DNA from: DASUVJ01 sp036378995
GTDB taxonomy: Bacteria; Patescibacteriota; Saccharimonadia; Saccharimonadales; Saccharimonadaceae
Length of the DNA stretch: 13,656 nt
Assembly: GCA_036378995.1 (NCBI GenBank)
Contig: DASUVJ010000051.1
Location: forward strand, 1 to 13,656
Direction of reading: 5' to 3'
The notes below the pieces were generated by a model. It saw only the letters and a program-made list of their open reading frames with translations. It did no database searches and was not told the DNA's origin. The position numbers were made by a program, and so were the translations under genes. Shown in pieces: positions 1 to 5,153 of this stretch (positions within the stretch are counted from its first letter, which is position 1; each line of letters begins with the position of its first letter).

Positions 1-1353
1 ATTATCCAAGTTGTTGGTGTTGTGATCGACGTAGAATTCGAAAACAAGACGCTGCCGGCGATCTATGACGCGCTGCACGTAAAGCGTGGCGACGAGACTG
101 TGACGCTCGAGGTTGCACAGCATCTCGACGAGCACACCGTCCGTGCGATCGCACTTTCAAGCACCGATGGACTGAAGCGCGGCGACGCGGTTGAAGCCAC
201 TGGTGCTCCAATCAGTGTTCCTGTCGGTGAGCAGACCCAGGGTCGTATGTTTAACGTTGTTGGTGACGTCATTGACGGTGGCAAGCCGGTTACTGGCACG
301 AAGGCGCCAATCCACCGCGAACCGCCAGCACTTGCCGAGCAGGCGAACAAAACCGAAATTCTTGAAACAGGTATCAAGGTTATCGACCTTATCGCACCTC
401 TTACTAAGGGTGGTAAGGCCGGACTCTTCGCCGGTGCAGGTGTCGGTAAGACTGTGCTTATTCAGGAGCTGATCAACAACATCGCCAAGTACCACAGTGG
501 TAACTCTGTGTTTGCCGGTGTTGGTGAGCGTACGCGTGAAGGTAATGACCTCTACTACGAAATGGAAGATGCGGGCGTACTCGGAAAGACCAGTCTCGTC
601 TTTGGTCAGATGAACGAACCACCGGGAGCTCGTCTTCGTGTGGCACTTTCAGGCCTTGCTATGGCAGAAGCCTTCCGTGATGAAGGTAAGGACGTTCTGC
701 TGTTCGTCGACAACATCTTCCGCTTTACTCAGGCCGGCGCCGAAGTATCAGCGCTTCTTGGCCGCCTGCCAAGCGCGGTTGGTTATCAGCCTAACCTCCA
801 GCAGGAAATGGGTGCTCTTCAGGAGCGTATTACTAGTACGAAGAAAGGTTCGATCACATCTGTTCAGGCCGTGTATGTTCCTGCCGACGACCTTACCGAC
901 CCAGCGCCAGCAACGACCTTCGCTCACCTTGACGCGACAATTGTTATGAACCGTGCACTCACCGAGATCGGTATCTACCCTGCTGTTGACGTGCTCGACT
1001 CATCTTCAACAAGCCTCGACCCAGAAGTTGTCGGTGAAGACCATTACCAGGTCGCCCGTGAGGTTCAGCGTGTACTCCAGCAGTACAAAGAGCTCCAGGA
1101 CATTATCGCGATTCTTGGTATGGAAGAGCTGTCTGAGGATCAGAAGCTTATCGTTGCTCGCGCACGCCGCTTGCAGCGCTTCCTGGCGCAGCCGTTCCAC
1201 GTTGCTGAACAATTTACCGGTAACCCAGGTGTCTATATTAAGCTTGAGGACACGATCCGGGATGCTAAGGACATTCTGGCTGGAAAATACGACGACAAGG
1301 CCGAAAGCTGGTTCTATATGGCCGGCGGTCCGCTCTACGAAAAGAAGGACTAG
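1..1353 (+). CDS. atpD: F-type ATP synthase F1 subunit beta (5' partial)
   Basis: Catalytic beta subunit of the F1 head, which makes or hydrolyses ATP on the cytoplasmic face of the membrane. The reading frame is open from base 1 (IIQVVGVVIDVEF), the usual beta N-terminus, so only a few residues are missing upstream; the in-frame GTG at 22 is not the real start. The P-loop GLFAGAGVGKT lies at 421-453, followed by GERTREGNDLYYEM around the catalytic glutamate, the Walker B stretch LLFVDNIFRFTQAG, and a DELSEED-type segment (MEELSEDQK) near the C-terminus. About 450 residues are visible, near full family length. The P-loop has Ala where most beta subunits have Gly (GLFGGAGVGKT). atpC normally follows directly, but here it is about 570 bp away beyond a terminator and an extra gene. 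The identification is essentially certain. Confidence 0.97.
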   Translation: MIQVVGVVIDVEFENKTLPAIYDALHVKRGDETVTLEVAQHLDEHTVRAIALSSTDGLKRGDAVEATGAPISVPVGEQTQGRMFNVVGDVIDGGKPVTGTKAPIHREPPALAEQANKTEILETGIKVIDLIAPLTKGGKAGLFAGAGVGKTVLIQELINNIAKYHSGNSVFAGVGERTREGNDLYYEMEDAGVLGKTSLVFGQMNEPPGARLRVALSGLAMAEAFRDEGKDVLLFVDNIFRFTQAGAEVSALLGRLPSAVGYQPNLQQEMGALQERITSTKKGSITSVQAVYVPADDLTDPAPATTFAHLDATIVMNRALTEIGIYPAVDVLDSSSTSLDPEVVGEDHYQVAREVQRVLQQYKELQDIIAILGMEELSEDQKLIVARARRLQRFLAQPFHVAEQFTGNPGVYIKLEDTIRDAKDILAGKYDDKAESWFYMAGGPLYEKKD

Positions 1354-1363
1354 TCATCCGAAC

Positions 1364-1400
1364 AAACAACCCGCCTCACTTGAGACGGGTTGTTTTATTT
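1364..1400 (+). terminator. Intrinsic terminator after atpD
   Basis: The arm AACAACCCG (1365-1373) pairs with CGGGTTGTT (1386-1394). The stem continues through one C-A mismatch into CTC/GAG with an ACTT loop, and a T-rich run (TTTTATTT) follows. It begins about 10 nt after the atpD stop and should end the atp transcript before atpC. Confidence 0.85.
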
Positions 1401-1418
1401 GCATAATTATGCTATAAT
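1390..1418 (+). promoter_or_regulatory. Promoter for the small membrane-protein gene
   Basis: The extended -10 box TGCTATAAT (1410-1418) is a perfect TGnTATAAT. A partial -35 TTGTTT (1390-1395) sits 17 nt before the TATAAT and overlaps the T-tract of the atpD terminator. Initiation would fall near 1425, giving a leader of about 45 nt before the ATG at 1470. Confidence 0.65.
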
Positions 1419-1469
1419 AATATATGACGTACTGGAATAACGTAGCTGTTTGACTCAAGGAGGATCCGT

Positions 1470-1814
1470 ATGGATCAGCACGCCCACCACGGTCCGCAGA
1501 CGCGCGCCGACCGCAAGGCCGCCGAGCGGGGTAACCCAGGCCTCTGGCCTCTCTGGATCGTCCTCGGAGCCGTCGCCGCCCTCTTCGGCGCGATGTGGGC
1601 CGATGGACACGGTGGCGCTGTCGCCGCCTTCGTTCTGATGATCATCATGTGCGCGCTGTGGGTGGGCGCCGCCGTGGTCGCCATCGCCGCGATCGTCTAC
1701 CTCTTCAGGCTGAAGCTCCACTGGATGCTTCTGTTCCTCCTGATGGGGGCGGCGATGGTCTTCCTCAACCTACTGCTGGTGATGCCCGCTCTCAAAGCGA
1801 CCGCCGGTCAGTGA
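1470..1814 (+). CDS. Small three-helix membrane protein of unknown function
   Basis: A 114-residue protein that I do not recognise. The ATG at 1470 follows an excellent Shine-Dalgarno, AAGGAGGA (1457-1464), at ideal spacing. The first ~25 residues are charged and His-rich (MDQHAHHGPQTRADRKAAER). Three hydrophobic stretches follow: roughly residues 25-43, 48-80 (long, with many Ala and Val), and 84-108, with a basic turn (RLKLHW) before the last. An inner-membrane location is therefore likely. Codon third positions are overwhelmingly G or C, unlike atpD and atpC, which suggests recent acquisition. It sits in its own transcription unit, with a promoter at 1390-1418 and hairpins at 1827-1859 and 1882-1904. 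Its place inside the atp locus could hint at an ATP-synthase-related role, but nothing in the sequence shows this. Confidence 0.75.
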   Translation: MDQHAHHGPQTRADRKAAERGNPGLWPLWIVLGAVAALFGAMWADGHGGAVAAFVLMIIMCALWVGAAVVAIAAIVYLFRLKLHWMLLFLLMGAAMVFLNLLLVMPALKATAGQ

Positions 1815-1826
1815 CGTCCCGCGGGA

Positions 1827-1859
1827 GCGGTGGAGTGGGCCCAGCGTCCGCTCCACCGC
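1827..1859 (+). terminator. Strong hairpin after the small membrane-protein gene
   Basis: GCGGTGGAG (1827-1835) pairs perfectly with CTCCACCGC (1851-1859). TGGGC (1836-1840) can extend the stem with GTCCG (1846-1850) using two G-U pairs, giving about 14 bp around a 5-nt loop. It begins 12 nt after the stop. There is no real T-tract, so it may act as a 3' stabiliser or together with the next hairpin. Confidence 0.6.
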
Positions 1860-1881
1860 CTCGCCCTACCCCTTATTTTAC

Positions 1882-1904
1882 TCTCGCTCCAGGCGAGATT
1901 TTTT
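1882..1904 (+). terminator. Intrinsic terminator immediately before atpC
   Basis: TCTCGC (1882-1887) pairs with GCGAGA (1893-1898) around a TCCAG loop, and six T residues follow at 1899-1904. It would stop transcripts arriving from upstream, so atpC must have its own promoter, which overlaps the end of this T-tract. Confidence 0.75.
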
Positions 1905-1912
1905 GATACTAT
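1904..1912 (+). promoter_or_regulatory. Extended -10 promoter of atpC
   Basis: TGATACTAT fits TGnTAnnAT with no recognisable -35. It ends 9 nt before the atpC ATG, so initiation would fall at or within a few bases of the start codon. A purine run AGAGGG (1914-1919) is present, but a very short leader could not use it well. Confidence 0.5.
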
Positions 1913-1921
1913 AAGAGGGAT

Positions 1922-2344
1922 ATGAAATTAGAACTTATTACCCTGCTTGGTAAAAAAATTGACCAAGAAGTTTACGAAGTAATGATGCCGACGGCTGATG
2001 GCGATATTGCTGTTTTTCCCGGCCATGAACCACTCGTAACGATTGCCGTTCCCGGTGCTATTGCTGTACGTTATAGCAAAGGTGACGCTGACTCTCAGCT
2101 CGATTACTTCGCCATCAGCGGTGGCGTTGTTGAAGTATCTCAAGAAAAAATTCGCGTGCTTGTCGATGAAGCCGACCATGGTGACGATATCATTGAAGCT
2201 GAGAGTAAAGCTGCGCTGGAGCGTGCCATCGAAATGCGCGATAACGCGAAAAGCCAAGTTGAACTCGAGAAGGCACATCAGCTTGTTGACCGCCACTCTG
2301 TTCGCTTGAAGGTTGCCGACCTGCGCCGTCGTCACCGTCGCTAA
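1922..2344 (+). CDS. atpC: F-type ATP synthase F1 subunit epsilon
   Basis: A 140-residue epsilon subunit of the central rotor stalk, coupling F1 to the c-ring and regulating ATP hydrolysis. The N-terminal beta-sandwich (about residues 1-85) has the family pattern, beginning MKLELITLLGKK and passing through ADGDIAVFPGHEPLVT and YFAISGGVVEV. The C-terminal part (about 90-135) is a charged helical hairpin (AALERAIEMRDNAKSQ and onward) ending in basic residues. Length is normal. The ATG at 1922 begins 9 nt after the -10-like TACTAT. In most bacteria this gene follows atpD directly in one operon. Here terminators and a membrane-protein cassette lie between them, so it is probably transcribed separately, which is odd for a complex needing fixed subunit ratios. 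Confidence 0.93.
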   Translation: MKLELITLLGKKIDQEVYEVMMPTADGDIAVFPGHEPLVTIAVPGAIAVRYSKGDADSQLDYFAISGGVVEVSQEKIRVLVDEADHGDDIIEAESKAALERAIEMRDNAKSQVELEKAHQLVDRHSVRLKVADLRRRHRR

Positions 2345-2371
2345 TTTTTGTGTAATTTATAACAGCTTATC

Positions 2372-2400
2372 TTTACATATACATCGTAAAGGCGTATAAA
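2372..2400 (+). promoter_or_regulatory. Promoter upstream of the carbonic-anhydrase-like gene
   Basis: TTTACA (2372-2377), a 17-nt spacer and TATAAA (2395-2400) form a near-consensus promoter, with initiation near 2407 and a leader of about 75 nt. The hairpin CTTTAC/GTAAAG (2371-2376 with 2386-2391) overlaps the -35 and spacer. A second -10-like TATAAT lies at 2438-2443 and a third at 2455-2460. Confidence 0.6.
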
Positions 2401-2416
2401 AAGTAAGGATAATGTG

Positions 2417-2436
2417 CGGCGCGGCTAACGGCGCCG
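2417..2436 (+). other. G+C-rich hairpin in the leader
   Basis: CGGCGC (2417-2422) pairs with GCGCCG (2431-2436) around an 8-nt loop. It lies in the predicted 5' leader of the 2483 gene, directly before a TATAAT at 2438. It could stabilise the leader or belong to an operator; no riboswitch class was recognised. Confidence 0.4.
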
Positions 2437-2482
2437 TTATAATGGAGACCCTCATATAATGGCATTCAAAGGAGAATCTCTC

Positions 2483-3520
2483 ATGCCTGCAGCTACGTCA
2501 CGCCACGAACATGATAAAGAACGAACCGTAGAAATCGTCGAACTTGCTCCGGACGGACTTGGTTTTGGCGAAGGCACGATCAGTACGCAGACTCAACTGA
2601 AAAACCCTGAAGTTTCAGGCCTAACGCCCGAAGTACTTCATGTTGGTGCCGAGATTATAAAAAGTGGCAAGCCATTTACCGAGGTAGACCCAGACGCGAA
2701 TGACGATGGTTGTGGTGACGGCCGCCCAACCGGTGTAATTTACCGTTTTGTCGAAGGGATCAAAAAGACATTTAAAAAATCACGACGCCGAGCCAAAGTA
2801 TTTGGCGGCGGTCTTATTGCGGCCGCAAGCATGTATCGTACGGCGATCGGCGGCAATGTCCATCCGGACGAGACTGTCCTTGGCGACCGCGAAATGGTCG
2901 CCGGCATGCTCGACAAAGCAGGCATTGGTTATGGTGGGCATACTGATAATCATGCGCATGATGAGATCAGCGGTTGTGGTGCAGTCGATAAATACCCACT
3001 GATTACCGCGAATGCACTTGCCTTCCGCACGGAAATTACTGGTGTTTTGCGCACCGTTTACGGCGAAGATTTTTCTGAACGTGAGGGTGCGATTAACCAA
3101 GTATTTGCATCTTACGATAACCAAGTTACAAACAGCGAGACCTACTTTAGTGATGCGGCTGGCTCAAAAACCCGCGACCTTCTCGAGCGTCACGGGTCAG
3201 TCATTAAAGAGTTGAATGACGATCATCTCGAAGATTTTATTGTTATTAACGATATCGAGGGTACGACATTTGACCAGCGTGCGTTTAATGACGAACTAAA
3301 GAGTCGCGGAGTAACGGGCACGGCACAGGCCTTTGTGGTCGATGCCTGGCGCGGTCGTATGTATGCTGATTTTGTTGCGGATATTGCTGAGCAAAAGGGT
3401 ATGGACCGGGATCTCGCTTACCAAATGGCTGAGGCTGATTTTTGGGTGCGTACACTTGCTGTATCAGGCACGCTGACAAAAGGCGATCTCCCTGTTTTCC
3501 TTCGTCGTTACCAAGCGTAA
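2483..3520 (+). CDS. Putative cadmium-carbonic-anhydrase-like protein (tentative)
   Basis: A 345-residue protein from the ATG at 2483, which has the Shine-Dalgarno AAAGGAG (2468-2474) 8 nt upstream. An in-frame ATG at 2459 lacks a ribosome site and overlaps a TATAAT, so it was not chosen. Two conserved-looking blocks suggest a metal site: DDGCGDGRPTG (Cys77) and GGHTDNHAHDEISGCGAVDK (His153, His157, His159, Cys165). The CxDGR plus H...CGA arrangement resembles the Cys-His-Cys zinc/cadmium site of beta and CDCA-type carbonic anhydrases. From memory, proteins annotated as cadmium-containing carbonic anhydrase occur in Saccharibacteria. There is no signal peptide, so it is probably cytoplasmic; it would interconvert CO2 and bicarbonate. 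The exact His ligand is unclear and the family call rests on these motifs only. It is convergent with the downstream synthase gene. Confidence 0.5.
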   Translation: MPAATSRHEHDKERTVEIVELAPDGLGFGEGTISTQTQLKNPEVSGLTPEVLHVGAEIIKSGKPFTEVDPDANDDGCGDGRPTGVIYRFVEGIKKTFKKSRRRAKVFGGGLIAAASMYRTAIGGNVHPDETVLGDREMVAGMLDKAGIGYGGHTDNHAHDEISGCGAVDKYPLITANALAFRTEITGVLRTVYGEDFSEREGAINQVFASYDNQVTNSETYFSDAAGSKTRDLLERHGSVIKELNDDHLEDFIVINDIEGTTFDQRAFNDELKSRGVTGTAQAFVVDAWRGRMYADFVADIAEQKGMDRDLAYQMAEADFWVRTLAVSGTLTKGDLPVFLRRYQA

Positions 3521-3536
3521 TATGTTTTAGCGATGA

Positions 3537-3562
3537 AATAACCCGCTCTTAGGCGGGTTATT
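3537..3562. terminator. Bidirectional terminator between convergent genes
   Basis: AATAACCCGC (3537-3546) pairs perfectly with GCGGGTTATT (3553-3562) around a 6-nt loop. A/T-rich flanks on both sides allow it to work for either strand. It contains the stop codon (3558-3560) of the minus-strand dihydrouridine synthase and lies 16 nt after the plus-strand stop. Confidence 0.85.
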
Positions 3563-4505
3563 CATTTATAAGAGCGCGTACTTCGTCGGTCGTTTTTGTA
3601 TGCATGAGCTGTTCGCGCAGTTCGCTAGCTCCGGGAAAGTCGCGGATGTAGATCTTAAAGAATCGTTTTAGCGGTTCGAAGCGGCGTGGCTCGAGCTCTT
3701 TGGAATACTTGTCAAAAAGGTCGAGGTGGGTGTTTAGTAGTCCTAAGAGTTCTTCGCGCGTATGAGGACGTGGTGTTGTTTCAAAGGCAAAAGGATTAGT
3801 AAAAATACCTCGTCCGATCATGATGCCGTCTACACCGTACTTTTCGACAAGTTCCTGGCCATGCTGGCGGTCGCGAATGTCTCCGTTGATTGTAAGGAGC
3901 GTGTGCGGCGCGATTTCATCGCGAAGTTGTTTGATCTCTGAGATGAGTTCGTAGTGGGCGTCCACCTTGCTCATCTCTTTTCGCGTACGAAGATGAATCG
4001 TCAGGTTAACGACATCTTGTTTTAAGATGTGCGTGAGCCACGGCCTCCATTCGTCGGTTGAGCTGAAGCCAAGGCGCGTTTTAACACTGACGGGCAGTCC
4101 GCCTTCTTTCGCGGCTGCGATAAGCTCAGCGGCAAGTTCTGGTTGGCGAATAAGTGCGCTTCCCGCGCCGCCTTTGACGACAGACTTGTCGGGGCAGCCC
4201 ATGTTAATATCGATACCTTTATATCCCATTGTAGCGAGCCCGCGTGCCATGAATTCGAACTGATCGGGTTTATTACCCCAGATCTGCGCAACCATCGGGT
4301 GCTCATCGGGTGTAAATGTCAGGCGTCCGCGCGTGCTGTGAATGCCCTTTTCGCTGGCGTAGCTGCTGGCGTTGGTAAATTCTGTAAAAAAGATGTCCGG
4401 CTTTGCGGCTGAAGCGACGACATGGCGAAACACGACATCAGTCACTGCCTCCATTGGAGCCAGGATAAAAAATGGGCGTGGTAGTTCGTTCCAGAAATTT
4501 GTCAT
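3558..4505 (-). CDS. dus: tRNA-dihydrouridine synthase (DusB-like)
   Basis: A 315-residue FMN-dependent enzyme that reduces specific uridines in tRNA to dihydrouridine using NADPH. The TIM barrel carries APMEAVTD (residues 16-23), NMGCP (101-105) with the catalytic Cys104, GAGSALI (113-119), VKTRLG (141-146), a modified HLRTRKEMS (171-179, usually HGRTR), NGDI (207-210) and the flavin-phosphate loop GVDGIMIGRG (224-233). A helical tRNA-binding domain follows in the last ~70 residues. Length matches the family. The start at 4505 has a clear promoter 20 nt upstream but no Shine-Dalgarno, and the predicted leader is only about 12 nt. Assignment to DusA, DusB or DusC, and thus which tRNA position is modified, cannot be settled from sequence alone. 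Confidence 0.93.
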   Translation of the reverse strand: MTNFWNELPRPFFILAPMEAVTDVVFRHVVASAAKPDIFFTEFTNASSYASEKGIHSTRGRLTFTPDEHPMVAQIWGNKPDQFEFMARGLATMGYKGIDINMGCPDKSVVKGGAGSALIRQPELAAELIAAAKEGGLPVSVKTRLGFSSTDEWRPWLTHILKQDVVNLTIHLRTRKEMSKVDAHYELISEIKQLRDEIAPHTLLTINGDIRDRQHGQELVEKYGVDGIMIGRGIFTNPFAFETTPRPHTREELLGLLNTHLDLFDKYSKELEPRRFEPLKRFFKIYIRDFPGASELREQLMHTKTTDEVRALINE

Positions 4506-4524
4506 AATGTAATGCCGAATTCTT

Positions 4525-4552
4525 ATTATATCGGGTGTGGCTGAATGTTCAA
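4525..4552 (-). promoter_or_regulatory. Promoter of the dihydrouridine synthase gene
   Basis: On the minus strand, TTGAAC (4552-4547), a 16-nt spacer and a perfect TATAAT (4530-4525) are followed by the ATG at 4505. Initiation is expected near 4518. The -35 overlaps the -35 of a plus-strand promoter. Confidence 0.75.
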
Positions 4553-4576
4553 ACAGCGCCTCTCACTTGCCATAAT
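4548..4576 (+). promoter_or_regulatory. Divergent promoter reading into the inverted-repeat segment
   Basis: TTCAAA (4548-4553), a 17-nt spacer and the extended -10 TGCCATAAT (4568-4576). It shares its -35 bases with the oppositely directed dus promoter. Initiation near 4583-4585 would transcribe the hairpin-rich region to the right. Confidence 0.5.
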
Positions 4577-4585
4577 ACGATGATT

Positions 4586-4642
4586 ATGAAGAGTGAGAGA
4601 CGGGCAGGAATGGTACTGGCCCTGTTTTTTCGCGCGATGTGA
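4586..4642 (+). CDS. Possible leaderless mini-ORF (18 residues)
   Basis: MKSERRAGMVLALFFRAM followed by TGA. It starts 9 nt after the -10-like CATAAT, the same distance seen before atpC, the 162-residue gene and the methyltransferase gene. Basic residues then a short hydrophobic stretch resemble the start of a membrane or signal sequence, so it could be a real peptide, a leader peptide, or the first codons of a gene interrupted by the downstream segment. The left inverted-repeat arm (4603-4615) lies inside it. An in-frame ATG at 4580 would add two residues. Such a short ORF may be chance. Confidence 0.25.
   Translation: MKSERRAGMVLALFFRAM
4603..4615 (+). repeat. Left arm of a 13-bp inverted repeat
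   Basis: GGCAGGAATGGTA, the exact reverse complement of 5083-5095. Further inward the two arms still resemble each other, and the first five differences are all transitions (C/T or G/A). Confidence 0.7.
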
Positions 4643-4675
4643 GGTTCGCGCGCCGCTCTCTGTGCTCGGACAGGA

Positions 4676-4840
4676 TCACCTGACCTTGTGCTGGATCTCC
4701 GCGAGGAAGGTCGTCACACACGGCAGATTTGTGATCGCCGCGAGCTTCTTGTAGATGGTGTTGTTCGAGCTGATGGTCGGCAACTCGCGCAGGTACTTGA
4801 AGTCTGCCGAGTAGCTGCTGCTACAGTGCCTGGTGCACAA
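4676..4840 (-). CDS. Possible small protein or gene remnant (54 residues)
   Basis: An unannotated minus-strand frame starting at TTG 4840, with AAGGTGA 7 nt upstream (4854-4848), and ending at TGA 4678-4676. After a Cys/Ser-rich start, the segment SADFKYLRELPTISSNN and the following TIYKKLAAITNLP then TTFLAEIQHKVR read like a natural soluble helical protein, with few rare residues and G/C-ending codons as in the 1470 gene. I do not recognise the family. It may be a real small gene or the C-terminal remnant of a larger one. A different, longer minus frame here (4714-4947) is Arg/Ser/Thr-rich and looks non-coding. Confidence is low because the start is TTG and the region is full of hairpins. 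Confidence 0.3.
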   Translation of the reverse strand: MCTRHCSSSYSADFKYLRELPTISSNNTIYKKLAAITNLPCVTTFLAEIQHKVR

Positions 4841-4959
4841 CGATCATTCACCTTCTTCTGATTGGTGGAGCGCGGATGTAAAGGAGATGGGCAGAGTGCG
4901 ACTGCGTAAGTCGCTGCCGGGATCAGGGGGAACCGGCCTCTACCCACCTCCGCTTAGGG

Positions 4960-5044
4960 GGCGGGCATGCGCTATCTACGCGCGGGACGGCGGCCTTGAA
5001 ATGAAGGCCTGATACCGTTCCACAGCGCGGAGCGCATGCCCGCC
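4960..5044. other. Elaborate 85-nt hairpin
   Basis: GGCGGGCATGCGCT (4960-4973) pairs perfectly with AGCGCATGCCCGCC (5031-5044), 14 bp. Inside, CGCGC (4979-4983) pairs with GCGCG (5025-5029), GGGACGG (4984-4990) with CCGTTCC (5015-5021) including one G-U, and GGCCTT (4992-4997) with AAGGCC (5004-5009), capped by GAAATG. That is 32 pairs in four stacked helices with small asymmetric loops. It may be a structured RNA or a mobile-element hairpin; no known family was recognised. Confidence 0.7.
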
Positions 5045-5049
5045 AAGGA

Positions 5050-5075
5050 GCGCGCCGACAACATAGTGGGCGCGC
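5050..5075. other. 7-bp G+C hairpin beside the large hairpin
   Basis: GCGCGCC (5050-5056) pairs with GGCGCGC (5069-5075) around a 12-nt loop, only 5 nt after the 85-nt hairpin and 7 nt before the right repeat arm. No T-tract follows on either strand, so it does not look like a simple terminator. Confidence 0.5.
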
Positions 5076-5082
5076 AAGTTAA

Positions 5083-5095
5083 TACCATTCCTGCC
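5083..5095 (-). repeat. Right arm of the 13-bp inverted repeat
   Basis: TACCATTCCTGCC on the plus strand, the exact reverse complement of 4603-4615. It lies 58 bp beyond the helicase stop. No flanking direct repeat that would mark a target duplication was found. Confidence 0.7.
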
Positions 5096-5153
5096 AAAGG
5101 GCGCTCATGAAGTTGTTTGCACAACGTTCACAAGCAGGTTAATTATACCTATT

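Larger units (their letters stand above)
4603..5095. other. Inverted-repeat-bounded, hairpin-rich, G+C-rich segment
   Basis: About 490 bp without a confident gene, more G+C-rich than its neighbours and dense in palindromes: CGCGCG pair (4630-4635, 4646-4651), CAGG-ATCA-CCTG (4671-4682), GGCA/GCGACT with AGTCGC/TGCC (4890-4918), a large hairpin at 4960-5044 and a 7-bp hairpin at 5050-5075. A 13-bp inverted repeat closes it. It could be a non-autonomous mobile element with terminal repeats or a long structured RNA closed by its ends. No transposase, target duplication or known RNA family was recognised. Two weak ORFs are inside: minus 4676-4840 and a plus frame with ATG at 4887 ending at 5012. 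Confidence 0.5.

Noticed and set aside
2459..2482. ATG at 2459 as the start of the carbonic-anhydrase-like gene
   Set aside because: No Shine-Dalgarno precedes it and it overlaps a TATAAT. AAAGGAG is placed correctly only for the ATG at 2483.
4714..4947. A 77-codon minus-strand open frame
   Set aside because: Its Arg/Ser/Thr/Pro-rich translation looks like a shadow of G+C-rich DNA; the neighbouring frame at 4676-4840 reads more like protein.
4887..5012. Plus-strand ORF of 41 codons (ATG 4887)
   Set aside because: The possible Shine-Dalgarno abuts the ATG with no spacing, the product is Gly/Arg/Pro-rich, and it runs through the large hairpin. Too weak to call a gene.
4603..5095. RNase P RNA, tmRNA or group II intron
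   Set aside because: The closing helix is suggestive, but the conserved RNase P blocks, the tmRNA tag and T-arm, and intron domain V were not found on either strand.
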